Assembly: GCF_000226565.1 (NCBI RefSeq)
Contig: NC_016041.1
Span: forward strand, 806,001 to 870,000
Direction: 5' to 3'
From: Glaciecola nitratireducens FR1064
Lineage (GTDB): Bacteria; Pseudomonadota; Gammaproteobacteria; Enterobacterales; Alteromonadaceae
Length of the DNA stretch: 64,000 bases
The position numbers and the translations under genes were made by a program. The notes under the pieces were generated by a model. That model was not told where the DNA came from. It worked only from the letters and a program-made list of their open reading frames with translations, and did no database searches. Shown one piece after another: positions 26,733 to 36,098 of the stretch (the first letter of the stretch is position 1; every line of letters begins with the position of its first letter).

Positions 26733-28034
26733 ATGGAAGGGTTGCTCGAATTTGCCTTAGGACTCACGGGCACTCAGCTAATTGCCTATTTTTGGCCGTT
26801 TTTTATACTTGATATGCTGCGCTACGTGGTGTTAGAAAGTATTCTTATTTTTGCATTTCTTTTTCGCAAGCGCAGAGATAAACCGAAAAGACGCTTGGCA
26901 CGTCATCAGCTATTCTTTGAAAAGCCATTGGTCTCTATTCTGGTTCCAGGTAAAAACGAGGGTAAACATCTACTTAAGTTAGTTCAATCGCTTGCACAAC
27001 AAACCTATAAAAATATTGAGCTGATTGTGGTCGATGATGGCTCAGATGACGAAACGCCTATTATTTGTCGACGGTTGCAGCGTGAAGGTAAAATCGATGT
27101 CTTTATCCGCAACGAAGTCAGAGGTGGAAAGGCCTCTGCAGCTAATACAGCATTTCAGCACTCGAAGGGCCGCTATATCGTACATATTGATGCCGATTCA
27201 CATTTAGAAAGTGATGCGATTGAGAAAATACTCCTGCCTTTTTATTTAAATGAAAATGTTGGCGCAGTGGGTGGCGACGTGCGAGTGGCCAATTCAGATG
27301 ATAGTTTTGCCAGTCGTTTACAAACTATCGAATATTATAAAACCATCAGTGCAGGGCGCACCGCGTCATCTGAACTCAATATTTTACGTATTATATCGGG
27401 TGCTCATGGTGTATTTCGACGTGATGTATTGGAACGCATCGAAGGTTGGGATGTTGGCCCTGGGCTTGATGGTGATCTCACTTTAAAAGTTCGAAAGCTC
27501 GGCTATGACGTAGTGCATCAAGTTGATGCAGTTTGTTATACAAACGTACCAACCACATTCAGAAAGCTGTCTAAACAGCGCTATCGTTGGGATAAATCAT
27601 TAATTCGATTTCGTTTGCGCAAACATTTAGACGTACTGAAGCCGGATGCTAATTTCCGTGGTTCTAACTTCTTTTCCGTATTAGAAAATATAATTTTCAA
27701 CGTGTTTTTTGATTTTAAATGGTTTGTCTATTTTATTATTATGCTAATCACACAACCAGAGAATCTGGGGTATATTTTTATCATTAATTATTGCCTGTAT
27801 TTTCTCGCGAACTGCTTTCAGTTTGTCATAGTGCGGATGCTAGTAAACGATACTTTCAAGCAACCTGATAAATTTTTGCCTCTGTTCCTGCCGCTCATGC
27901 CTTTTTATACGGGAGTGTATTTGCGTATAGTTCGCACATATTCATATATCATGGAGTTCTTTCATAAAACCTCCTACGATGATAGTTGGAACCCTTGGAA
28001 AGTTTCGCGAATAGCAAAAAAAGATGACCTTTAG
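26733..28034 (+). CDS. Processive-type family 2 glycosyltransferase (polysaccharide synthase)
   Basis: A 433-residue membrane glycosyltransferase. One or two transmembrane helices (about 15-45) precede a GT2 catalytic domain with VSILVPGKNEG (68-77), VVDDGSDDETP (99-109), HIDADSH (DxD at 153-155), the third Asp in GLDGDLTLK (246-248), and QRYRW (282-286), the QxxRW acceptor/processivity motif. C-terminal transmembrane helices (about 320-410) follow. This D,D,D,QxxRW pattern is shared by cellulose, hyaluronan, chitin and poly-GlcNAc synthases; the sequence does not fix the sugar. It lies eight bases after the TackOD1-GGDEF gene, behind GAGGG, and is the last gene of the operon. Confidence 0.88.
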   Translation: MEGLLEFALGLTGTQLIAYFWPFFILDMLRYVVLESILIFAFLFRKRRDKPKRRLARHQLFFEKPLVSILVPGKNEGKHLLKLVQSLAQQTYKNIELIVVDDGSDDETPIICRRLQREGKIDVFIRNEVRGGKASAANTAFQHSKGRYIVHIDADSHLESDAIEKILLPFYLNENVGAVGGDVRVANSDDSFASRLQTIEYYKTISAGRTASSELNILRIISGAHGVFRRDVLERIEGWDVGPGLDGDLTLKVRKLGYDVVHQVDAVCYTNVPTTFRKLSKQRYRWDKSLIRFRLRKHLDVLKPDANFRGSNFFSVLENIIFNVFFDFKWFVYFIIMLITQPENLGYIFIINYCLYFLANCFQFVIVRMLVNDTFKQPDKFLPLFLPLMPFYTGVYLRIVRTYSYIMEFFHKTSYDDSWNPWKVSRIAKKDDL

Positions 28035-28060
28035 AATAAACGTAACGTGATTTTTATCCT

Positions 28061-29308
28061 TTAAGAGCCTCTAAAGTCATAAACAAAATTTTTGGATAAC
28101 ATTAATTTTTGAGTTGCTAAATCAGATACAATAGTGTCATGTGCCACTGCTAAAAATCCAACATCAAACACTTGGTTTGGATTTAATTCAGTTAAGACTT
28201 CTACATTAAAAGTTTGGAAAACCTCTTCTTTATTAACCCACGGATCATATATCTGAACATCTAATCCCATATTGATTAACACAATGTAAAGCTCGTATAC
28301 TTTTGTGTTTCTTATATCAGGACAGTTTTCTTTAAACGTAAAGCCCAATAGTAAAATTTTACAATTGAGTGGATTGATCTTACGCAAAATCAGTTTGCGT
28401 AAAAAGTCATTGGCAAAATAGTTTGGCATTCCATTGTTTATTTCTCTGGCGGTTCTCATTAAATCGGGGATAAATCCGGCATTTTCAGATTTATGTAACA
28501 AGTAATAAGGATCGACACTGATACAATGGCCACCAACCATGCCCGGCATTAATTTCATAAAATTCCATTTGGTTGCGGCTGCGTCAATGACATCCTTGGT
28601 GTTAATGCCTAGTTTATTAAACACTTGATGTAACTCATTGACTAGCGCGATATTGACATCGCGTTGCACGTTTTCTATTACTTTTGACGCTTCAGCGACT
28701 TTGATTGAAGGAGCTTTGTGTGTACCTGCAATCACAATAGTTTGATACAAGGTATCTATTAGCTCGGCAACTTCTGGTGTAGAGCCAGAGGTAACTTTTA
28801 TTATGTTGGTGAGTCGTTTTACTTTGTCCCCAGGATTAATGCGTTCAGGTGAATAGCCTGCAAAAAAGTCTTTGTTGAATACTAAACCACTGATTTTTTC
28901 CAATATTGGTACGCATATGTCTTCCGTAACGCCGGGGTAAACTGTTGATTCATATATAATAATATTTCCATTAGCGATATGCGGGGCTATCATTTCACTA
29001 ACGTTTATAAGCGGAGTTAAGTCTGGTTGTTTATTTATATCGACGGGCGTTGGCACGGTAACTATATAAATATTACATGCTTTAATCTTATTAATATCAG
29101 AGGTTATGGATAGTTTATCGGACAAATGTATTTCATCTGTTTCAAGCTCCTCCGTATTGTCATAGCCCAAGTTAAGCTCTTGGACACGTTTTTGATTAGT
29201 ATCGAATCCAACCGTAATAAAGTGTTTACCAAACTCTACCGCTAAAGGTAAACCAACGTAACCAAGACCGATAACCCCTATTTTCGTGGCACTTCTATTT
29301 AATTTCAT
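28061..29308 (-). CDS. UDP-N-acetylhexosamine 6-dehydrogenase, TviB/WbpO-like
   Basis: A 415-residue NAD-dependent enzyme that oxidises a UDP-HexNAc to the uronic acid. The Rossmann motif IGVIGLGYVGLPLAVEFG is near the N terminus; VTVPTPVD, YESTVYPGVTE and SPERINPGD follow, with the catalytic Cys in GMVGGHCISVDPYYL (near 265) and FTFKENCPDIRNTKV in the C-terminal domain. The overall pattern, including TVYPGVTE and FKENCPDIRNT, is closest in my memory to Vi-antigen TviB and WbpO, not to UDP-glucose dehydrogenase. It is convergent with the glycosyltransferase with a 26-base gap and looks more AT-rich than its neighbours, which hints at transfer. Confidence 0.85.
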   Translation of the reverse strand: MKLNRSATKIGVIGLGYVGLPLAVEFGKHFITVGFDTNQKRVQELNLGYDNTEELETDEIHLSDKLSITSDINKIKACNIYIVTVPTPVDINKQPDLTPLINVSEMIAPHIANGNIIIYESTVYPGVTEDICVPILEKISGLVFNKDFFAGYSPERINPGDKVKRLTNIIKVTSGSTPEVAELIDTLYQTIVIAGTHKAPSIKVAEASKVIENVQRDVNIALVNELHQVFNKLGINTKDVIDAAATKWNFMKLMPGMVGGHCISVDPYYLLHKSENAGFIPDLMRTAREINNGMPNYFANDFLRKLILRKINPLNCKILLLGFTFKENCPDIRNTKVYELYIVLINMGLDVQIYDPWVNKEEVFQTFNVEVLTELNPNQVFDVGFLAVAHDTIVSDLATQKLMLSKNFVYDFRGS

Positions 29309-29803
29309 TTATACATCCGCGGGTTATCAAGAAGTTCGTGGCTTTTGGTGTTTATAATGAAAATAATAAACGCGATCCTTTTCCTATGCAATACAGTGAT
29401 TATATTGAGCTAAAAGAAAAGGAACTGATATTGATTTATACCGTTAAAAAAGTATTTATCTCAGAGTACCGTATCTAATTGAGAGGTGTTTGCATACTGC
29501 TAGCTTACCTTTAAATACTTTAGAAATGCATTAATAGGGTTTTTAGCAATGTGATTTTGCGTTTATTTCGTTTGCGTCTTCGAACTCGAGGCTTATCTCG
29601 TTGAACAATGCACCAACGTTCTCCGTCCTGTTTGAAATCGCGATTTGTGAAGGGGCTATTATTCTTAATGATATCAAAGTGATTAATTAGCCAATATAAA
29701 CACTCCATCCGAACACAAAAAAACATTACGCCATCAAGAGTTATATGCAAGAATACCAGCATTAACATTTTATTAAAGAATGACCATTAGGCGAGGGTAT
29801 GCC
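29309..29803. other. Intergenic region between the dehydrogenase and the TRAP genes
   Basis: About 495 AT-rich bases. It must hold the promoters of the minus-strand dehydrogenase and the plus-strand TRAP operon. A minus-strand frame (29520-29768) has a basic C terminus but no recognisable family and no good ribosome site, so I do not call it. Confidence 0.4.
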
Positions 29804-30325
29804 ATGTCTGTAGTAGGCACTGTTTCATCCGTATCAGCAGCAATTGACATCATCAATAAAAAAATTGGCGAATGGGTAAGCTATTTTACGTTTTTAATGG
29901 CTGCTATCACTTTTGTAGTTGTGATCCTACGTTATGGCTTCAATCTCGGCTGGATAGCAATGCAGGAGTCCATCGTTTACCTGCACGCAGCGGTGTTTTT
30001 ACTTGGCAGTGCGTATACTCTGCAGCACGACGGTCACGTAAGAGTCGATGTGTTTTATCGGCGCTTCAGTGACAAACACAAGGCGCTAGTTAATCTTGTG
30101 GGGACTCTGTTTTTCTTATTGCCTGTCATGCTATTCATTACTTTAGTCAGTTGGCACTATGTTTTGGAATCATGGCAAACACTTGAAGGCTCAATGGAAT
30201 CTGGCGGGCTCCCATTTTTGTATGTGTTGAAATCATTTATTCTGTTATTTTCAATAACAATGCTTTTGCAGGGTATATCAGAAGTCATCAAACAAAGCAT
30301 GATTTTGGCGGGAGTTTCTAAATAG
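29804..30325 (+). CDS. dctQ: TRAP transporter small permease (DctQ family)
   Basis: A 173-residue protein with four predicted transmembrane helices (about 25-45, 60-80, 100-120, 140-165). The WIAMQESIVYLHAAVFLLGSA segment and the following HVRVDVFYRR are typical of DctQ/YiaM small TRAP subunits. I choose the ATG at 29804, seven bases after GAGGG (29793-29797); the ATG at 29780 lacks a site. Its stop overlaps the next start (TAGTG). With DctM and DctP it forms a Na+-coupled solute importer. Confidence 0.9.
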   Translation: MSVVGTVSSVSAAIDIINKKIGEWVSYFTFLMAAITFVVVILRYGFNLGWIAMQESIVYLHAAVFLLGSAYTLQHDGHVRVDVFYRRFSDKHKALVNLVGTLFFLLPVMLFITLVSWHYVLESWQTLEGSMESGGLPFLYVLKSFILLFSITMLLQGISEVIKQSMILAGVSK

Positions 30326-31698
30326 TGGAAATTTTGTCTCTCGTCCTGTTTCTTGTAGTTTGTCTATTTTTATTGGTTGGGTATCCAGTTGCCTTGACGC
30401 TTGCCGGCACTTCCCTTGTCTTTGCCGGCATAGGTATCTTTTTTGGCGCGTTCGACGCTAGCTATTTGTTAGCCACACCTAGTCGCCTGTTTGGTATCGT
30501 GAATAACCAAACGCTTATTGCAGTGCCACTGTTTGTTTTTATGGGGGTTGTGTTAGAGCGTTCTAAAATTGCCGAAGACTTGCTCGTAGCAATGTCGGGT
30601 CTTTTAGGCCGTTTTAAAACCGGCTTAGGTGTATCAGTGGTGTTGGTAGGTATGTTACTAGCTGCCAGTACAGGTATCGTTGGTGCTACTGTAGTTACAA
30701 TGGGTTTATTGTCTTTGCCTACTATGCTTAAGCACGGTTATTCGCCATCTCTAGCAACGGGGACGATTTGTGCAACTGGCACCTTGGGTCAAATTATACC
30801 GCCTTCTATTGCTCTCGTTTTGCTTGGCGACGTGCTGTCGAGTGCTTATCAAAAAGCACAGCTCGATATGGGGATATTTTCTCCCGATAGCGTTTCTGTT
30901 GGCGACTTATTTGTGGGCGCACTCGTACCGGGGCTAATTCTCGTTGTATTCTATTTATTGTATTTATGGGCGGTCAGTAAGTTTAGTCCCTCACAGGTAC
31001 CTGCACACGGTCAAGAAAGTGAACACGCTAATTTGAAGGAACTGCTTCTTGCTTTACTGCCACCATTAATACTGATCACCGCTGTTCTGGGGTCTATATT
31101 GACGGGTAAAGCCACACCTACCGAAGCCGCTGGAGTTGGCGCTATAGGCTCGGTTATCCTTGCGCTATTGAAGAAGACAATTAGTGTTGGAAACACCAAG
31201 TATGTGGTGCGTGAAACGACAAAAGTGACTTCAATGGTATTTTTGATACTCATCGGAGCGTCCATTTTTTCGCTAGTTTTCCGAGGGTTTGGAGGCGAAG
31301 AGCTGCTGCAAGCCTTTTTTACTGATTTACCGGGCGGCGCATTTACGGCCATGCTGTTGGTTATGATTGTTATATTTCTACTTGGGTTTATTCTAGATTT
31401 TATCGAAATCACCTTCGTAGTTGTTCCGATTGTCGCACCAATCCTACTTATGATGGGGCTAGACCCTATATGGTTGGGTATTATGATTGCGGTTAATCTG
31501 CAAACTAGCTTTTTAACGCCGCCCTTTGGCTTCGCTTTATTTTATCTTCGTGGCGTGGCGTCAGATTTAGTAAAAACGGAGCAAATCTACAAAGGAGTGA
31601 TTCCGTTCATTATTATTCAGCTGGTTTTATTGGTTGTCATGGCTATTTGGCCAGAGATTATTACCTGGTTACCTTCAGTCGTTTATGACGGTAACTAG
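30325..31698 (+). CDS. dctM: TRAP transporter large permease (DctM family)
   Basis: A 457-residue polytopic protein with about 12-13 helices, the transport subunit of a TRAP importer. It starts with GTG at 30325 overlapping the dctQ stop. Characteristic segments are PLFVFMGVVLERS, AAASTGIVGATVVTMGLLSLP-like LLAASTGIVGATVV, TGTICATGTLGQIIPPSIALVL, and ATPTEAAGVGAIG in the middle, with FLTPPFGFALFYLRGVA near the end. Uptake is driven by the Na+ gradient, which fits the NQR sodium pump encoded downstream. Confidence 0.93.
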   Translation: MEILSLVLFLVVCLFLLVGYPVALTLAGTSLVFAGIGIFFGAFDASYLLATPSRLFGIVNNQTLIAVPLFVFMGVVLERSKIAEDLLVAMSGLLGRFKTGLGVSVVLVGMLLAASTGIVGATVVTMGLLSLPTMLKHGYSPSLATGTICATGTLGQIIPPSIALVLLGDVLSSAYQKAQLDMGIFSPDSVSVGDLFVGALVPGLILVVFYLLYLWAVSKFSPSQVPAHGQESEHANLKELLLALLPPLILITAVLGSILTGKATPTEAAGVGAIGSVILALLKKTISVGNTKYVVRETTKVTSMVFLILIGASIFSLVFRGFGGEELLQAFFTDLPGGAFTAMLLVMIVIFLLGFILDFIEITFVVVPIVAPILLMMGLDPIWLGIMIAVNLQTSFLTPPFGFALFYLRGVASDLVKTEQIYKGVIPFIIIQLVLLVVMAIWPEIITWLPSVVYDGN

Positions 31699-31722
31699 TC
31701 TTATTTCTAAAGGAGATTAAAA

Positions 31723-32817
31723 ATGAAAAAGTCATTTGGTTTATTGTTTGCTGCCGCAGCTATGTTCGCTGTGGTTTCTTGCGGCGGGAAAAGTGAGGAC
31801 AGTGCAACAGTGACGGCAGGTAAGCCCGCCGAAACGATTAAATGGAAGTTAGTAACCTCGTGGCCAAAGAACTTTCCAGGTTTAGGTAAGGGACCGGAGA
31901 CCTTTGCAGAATATGTCAATGAGATGTCTGGTGGACGCTTAGAAGTGAGAGTCTACGGTGCTGGTGAGCTAGTACCTGGTTTTGAAGTATTTGATGCGGT
32001 GTCGAGTGGCAGCGTAGAAATGGGGCACGCTGGGGCGTATTACTGGAAGGGTAAAATGTCGGCAGCACCGATCTTTAGCGCCATTCCATTTGGTATGAAC
32101 GCGACCGAAATGAATGCATGGTTGCACTATGGCGACGGCATGAAATTATGGCGCGAATTATATGCACCGTATGGCGTTATTCCATTCGCAGGAGGAAGTT
32201 CAGGTGTGCAAATGGCGGGTTGGTTTAATAAAGAAATCAATAGCCTAGAAGATTTTCAAGGACTGAAAATGCGCATACCTGGTTTGGGTGGCGACGTATT
32301 TAAAGAAGTAGGTGGTCTGCCTATTACGCTTACCGGTGGTGAGTTATTTACCGCTCTACAAACCGGCGCAATTGACGCAACAGAGTGGGTTGGCCCATAT
32401 AATGACTTAGCATTTGGCTTGCATAAAGCAGCAAAATACTATTATCACAGTGGGTGGCATGAGCCGGGTACGTTGCTTGAATTTACCGTAAACAAAGCGG
32501 CATTTGATGCGCTGCCAAAAGACTTACAAAAAATAGTGGAAGTAGCTACGCGTGCTACTAATCAAGATATGTTAGATGAATACACGGCACGAAACCCGAA
32601 TGCTTACAAACAACTTGTTGAGTATGGAACTGAAATGCGTGCATTACCTGCCGATGTTATTGAAGCGCTTAAAGTCGCGACAGCAAAAGTGATTAAACAA
32701 GAGCGTGCCGACGACAAAGATTTCGATAGAATTTATGCATCGTATGATGCTTTCTTCCAAGATGTAAAAGCCTATCACAAGGTATCAGAGCAAGAATATT
32801 ATGAAAATAGAGAGTAG
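31723..32817 (+). CDS. dctP: TRAP transporter substrate-binding lipoprotein (DctP family, TakP-like)
   Basis: A 364-residue periplasmic solute receptor. The N terminus is a lipoprotein signal (lipobox VVSC, Cys about 20) followed by a Ser/Thr/Lys linker. The fold is marked by WKLVTSWPKNFPGLG, MGHAGAYYWKGK, KMRIPGLGGDVFKEVG with the conserved carboxylate-binding Arg, and IDATEWVGPYND. The last segment resembles TakP-type receptors for 2-oxo acids or lactate, so a small 2-oxo/hydroxy acid is my best guess for the ligand. Lipidation is less usual than a soluble receptor in Gram-negative TRAP systems. It is the third gene of a Q-M-P cluster. Confidence 0.92.
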   Translation: MKKSFGLLFAAAAMFAVVSCGGKSEDSATVTAGKPAETIKWKLVTSWPKNFPGLGKGPETFAEYVNEMSGGRLEVRVYGAGELVPGFEVFDAVSSGSVEMGHAGAYYWKGKMSAAPIFSAIPFGMNATEMNAWLHYGDGMKLWRELYAPYGVIPFAGGSSGVQMAGWFNKEINSLEDFQGLKMRIPGLGGDVFKEVGGLPITLTGGELFTALQTGAIDATEWVGPYNDLAFGLHKAAKYYYHSGWHEPGTLLEFTVNKAAFDALPKDLQKIVEVATRATNQDMLDEYTARNPNAYKQLVEYGTEMRALPADVIEALKVATAKVIKQERADDKDFDRIYASYDAFFQDVKAYHKVSEQEYYENRE

Positions 32818-32995
32818 CTTTTCGATCTGATCTGATTTGTTTATTGCCCGAATAGCACTAGAATGCGCGCGTTTATTAGATATAACAGTTAGTTTTGCGT
32901 AGAATGCTTGGTATAGGTCCTAGCTTACAAGCAGCAGCAAATTAGCCATTTCATCAATCGCGCGCTTTTTATGCGTGATAAAAAAGGAAGTTATT

Positions 32996-34189
32996 ATGGT
33001 CATCAAGCCAAAAATTAGAGGTTTCATCTGTACCAATGCTCACCCAGCAGGTTGTGCAAAGAGTGTTGAAAACCAAATCAACTATGTAAAGTCGCAAGAT
33101 GTGAAGAGCAAGTCTGAACTTCAAGGCCCCAAAAAAGTGTTAGTGATTGGTAGCTCCACCGGATATGGACTGGCTTCTAGAATTACCTCTGCATTTGGCT
33201 ACGGCGCAAAAACCCTAGGGATCTGTTTCGAAAAAGAACCGTCAGAACGCAAAACAGGAACGGCTGGCTGGTATAATACAGCGGCTTTTCATGACCAAGC
33301 AAAGGCAGCCGGGCTATATGCTGAAACGATTAACGGCGATGCTTTCTCTGATGACATTAAAAAGACCACTATTGAAAAAATAAAGCAAGATTTAGGTCAA
33401 GTCGACCTGATCATATACAGCTTAGCATCTCCTAGAAGAACCGATCCCGATACAGGTGAAGTCTACAAATCTACGCTAAAACCGGTTGGGCAAGGCTATA
33501 CGACTAAAACATATGACACAGACAAAGACAAAGTCCATGAAATAACGCTTGAACCAGCTAATCAGGATGAAATTGACCAGACCGTAAAAGTCATGGGTGG
33601 AGAAGACTGGGAACGTTGGTTAGTCATGTTGAATGAAGCCGGCGTCGTAGCAAAGGGGGCGAAGACTACGGCCTATACTTACATTGGTAAAGAACTGACT
33701 TGGCCTATATACGGACAAGCAACCATTGGTCTGGCGAAAGAAGATCTAGATCGAGCAGCTAGCGCGATTATTGATAGGCTGAAAAGCAACAACGTGAGTG
33801 CGAATGTATCGTCTTTGAAGGCGCTAGTAACACAAGCGAGTTCAGCAATTCCGGTTATGCCTCTATACATTTCGCTTATCTATAAAGTGATGAAAGAGGA
33901 AGGCACGCACGAAGGCTGTATCGAACAAATAGCGGGTCTTTACACCACCTGTCTTTATGCAGCAAATCCTGCAGTGGACAACATGAATCGCTACCATATG
34001 GAAGACAATGAAACCAATGACGCTACCCAAGCTAAAATTAAAGCACTATGGGACAGGGTTACTCAGGAGAACTTCCATGACTTAAGTGATTATGCGGGTT
34101 ATCACCATGAGTTCTTAAACTTATTCGGCTTTGACATTCAAGGTGTTGATTATGAGGCCGATGTTGATCCTGTAGTAAATTGGTCGTAA
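32996..34189 (+). CDS. fabV: Enoyl-[acyl-carrier-protein] reductase FabV
   Basis: A 397-residue NADH-dependent enoyl reductase of fatty-acid elongation, homologous to the trans-2-enoyl-CoA reductases. I start at the ATG at 32996, behind AAGGAAG (32984-32990). The N terminus shows KPKIRGFICTNAHPAGC; the nucleotide site is VLVIGSSTGYGLASRI; and the catalytic Tyr-x8-Lys is present within PIYGQATIGLAKEDL. FabV is longer than FabI (about 260) and is much less sensitive to triclosan, so this organism may be naturally tolerant if no FabI exists elsewhere. It is a single-gene unit. Confidence 0.96.
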   Translation: MVIKPKIRGFICTNAHPAGCAKSVENQINYVKSQDVKSKSELQGPKKVLVIGSSTGYGLASRITSAFGYGAKTLGICFEKEPSERKTGTAGWYNTAAFHDQAKAAGLYAETINGDAFSDDIKKTTIEKIKQDLGQVDLIIYSLASPRRTDPDTGEVYKSTLKPVGQGYTTKTYDTDKDKVHEITLEPANQDEIDQTVKVMGGEDWERWLVMLNEAGVVAKGAKTTAYTYIGKELTWPIYGQATIGLAKEDLDRAASAIIDRLKSNNVSANVSSLKALVTQASSAIPVMPLYISLIYKVMKEEGTHEGCIEQIAGLYTTCLYAANPAVDNMNRYHMEDNETNDATQAKIKALWDRVTQENFHDLSDYAGYHHEFLNLFGFDIQGVDYEADVDPVVNWS

Positions 34190-34678
34190 CTGGTCTGAAA
34201 TAACGATGTAAAATAGCTTGTTTACCAGCGAAGTGTAAAAACCATGCGATACAGAGCCATCCTTTACTCTGAAAGGGTAAATGGTGGCTTAATTCAGTCG
34301 TAAGGTGGAACATTTTGTTCACGATGCATCAATTAAATTGTGGTTTTTGACATTATTGGCATAGCATTTTCACCTTTATTAATGCTAAAATCCGCGCGTT
34401 CCATTGCTAGATGGACGAAGATGAATTCATTTTTCTTCATGACGACCATCTCAGCGATGTTGCGACTACACATAATAATAATAAACCACGGATGAGTGTA
34501 GACCTTCTTATAGGGCCTGCTCATTTTTTATGTAACACGTTTTCTAAACGTTTAAGCACTGATGTAAATGGCGTAGAAGGTGATTTTGTTTTTCTTTTAC
34601 GGTAATAAGTGATTGAGTTATAACGGTTTAATAACAGGGTCGTTGATACACCTCGGTCGGGCATAACACAAAGTAACA
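34190..34678. other. Intergenic region upstream of nqrA
   Basis: About 490 bases after fabV. It contains an imperfect hairpin near 34246-34286 (11 of 14 pairs) that could end fabV transcripts, and two short overlapping frames that I do not support. The nqr promoter is probably here, but no convincing box is visible. Confidence 0.4.
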
Positions 34679-34724
34679 AATTTTAATCGGCTTACTAAGC
34701 AGCAGCCATAGGCTGATTAAAATT
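34679..34724 (+). promoter_or_regulatory. 13-bp stem-loop in the nqr leader
   Basis: AATTTTAATCGGC (34679-34691) pairs with GCTGATTAAAATT (34712-34724), all Watson-Crick except one G-T wobble, around a 20-nt loop. It ends 30 bases before the nqrA ATG and no U run follows, so it could be a 5'-UTR control or stability element. Confidence 0.55.
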
Positions 34725-34754
34725 GGTATCTTAAATTAGAGTAGTCAATTACGT

Positions 34755-36095
34755 ATGATAAAAATCAAGAAAGGCTTAGATCTTCCTATCGAAGGCGCGC
34801 CGGAGCAGAAGGTCCATCCAGGGCCGGCTGTGACGAAAGTCGCCATCCTTGGGGAAGAGTATAATGGCATGCGTCCTACGATGCATGTTCAGGTTGGGGA
34901 TGTTGTCAAAAAAGGGCAGTTGCTTTTTGAAGACAAGAAAAACCCGGGTGTAAAATTTACGGCACCAGCAGCAGGTGAAGTCATTGAAATTAACCGTGGC
35001 GCAAGACGTGTCTTGCAGTCTGTGGTTATCAAACTTCAAGGTGACGAAGAAGTTACATTCACTAGCTATGACGAAGCAGCTCTTGCTTCTGCAGAGCGCT
35101 CTGCAATAAGCGAATTATTGGTTGAGTCTGGTGCATGGACAGCTATTAGAACGCGTCCATTCAGCAAAAACCCAAAAGTAGGTTCAACACCTTCTTCAAT
35201 TTTTGTTTCAGCTATGGACACCAATCCGCTTGCTGCCGACCCACAAATCATTATCGCTGAACGTAAGGACGATTTTGCTTTTGGTCTAAAGGTATTAGCT
35301 AAGCTAACCGACGGTAAAGTGTTTGTGAGTAAAGCACCTGGCGCTGATATTCATACAGGCGACGCAGTGGTTGAAGTGAACGAATTTGCTGGACCGCATC
35401 CTGCTGGTCTTGTGGGTACTCACATACACCACCTTGATGCCGTTGGCATGAAGAAATTCGTATGGCATGTTGGGTATCAAGACGTCATCGCGTTTGGTTC
35501 ATTACTAAAAACCGGCAAGCTCGACACATCGAAGGTTTTATCGATTGCAGGGCCTGCAGCTAAAGCTCCGAAATTGATAAGCACTATTTTGGGCGCTAGT
35601 CTTGATGAGCTTACCGCAGATCAGAAAATTGACGGTCCTGTGCGCGTTGTGTCTGGTTCAGTCTTAAATGGCGTAACAGCCTCTGGCCCGCAGGCTTATC
35701 TCGGACGCTACCATACGCAGGTTTCACTGCTCGTAGAAGATAGAGAAAAGCGTCTGTTTGGTTGGATTATGCCAGGTTCAAACCAGCATTCTGTGACTAG
35801 AGCTTATTTAGGACATTTATCACCTAAAAAGTTATTTAATATGACCACACAAACTAATGGTTCAGACCGTTCAATGGTGCCAATCGGTAATTATGAACGT
35901 ATCATGCCATTAGACATTATTCCGACTCTATTACTTCGTGACATCATTTCCGGTGATCTAGAAGGTGCACAAAATCTTGGTGCGCTTGAATTAGACGAAG
36001 AAGATTTGTCCTTATGTACCTATGTTTGCCCTGGCAAATACAACTATGGACCAATTTTAAGAGAGTGTTTAACCAAGATTGAAGAAGAGGGTTAA
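34755..36095 (+). CDS. nqrA: Na+-translocating NADH:quinone reductase subunit A
   Basis: A 446-residue peripheral cytoplasmic subunit of the Na+-NQR complex, implicated in ubiquinone binding. The start [16 protein letters not shown], the barrel-sandwich segment [21 protein letters not shown], and the C-terminal [17 protein letters not shown] are diagnostic. It is the first gene of nqrABCDEF, three bases before nqrB. The complex couples NADH oxidation to Na+ export and powers Na+-coupled uptake such as the TRAP and SNF transporters of this window. Confidence 0.98.
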   Translation: MIKIKKGLDLPIEGAPEQKVHPGPAVTKVAILGEEYNGMRPTMHVQVGDVVKKGQLLFEDKKNPGVKFTAPAAGEVIEINRGARRVLQSVVIKLQGDEEVTFTSYDEAALASAERSAISELLVESGAWTAIRTRPFSKNPKVGSTPSSIFVSAMDTNPLAADPQIIIAERKDDFAFGLKVLAKLTDGKVFVSKAPGADIHTGDAVVEVNEFAGPHPAGLVGTHIHHLDAVGMKKFVWHVGYQDVIAFGSLLKTGKLDTSKVLSIAGPAAKAPKLISTILGASLDELTADQKIDGPVRVVSGSVLNGVTASGPQAYLGRYHTQVSLLVEDREKRLFGWIMPGSNQHSVTRAYLGHLSPKKLFNMTTQTNGSDRSMVPIGNYERIMPLDIIPTLLLRDIISGDLEGAQNLGALELDEEDLSLCTYVCPGKYNYGPILRECLTKIEEEG

Positions 36096-36098
36096 GTC

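Noticed and set aside
28035-28060. Shared terminator between the glycosyltransferase and dehydrogenase genes
   Set aside because: The 26-base gap holds no hairpin.
29520-29768. 82-residue minus-strand frame with a basic C terminus
   Set aside because: No recognised family, no ribosome site that I trust, and it lies in AT-rich intergenic DNA.
34411-34605. Short plus-strand frame (and a minus-strand frame at 34333-34524) before nqrA
   Set aside because: No family-like pattern, and they overlap each other on opposite strands.
34190-34754. A sodium-type or other known riboswitch upstream of nqrA
   Set aside because: I could not fit a known consensus; only one simple stem-loop is visible.
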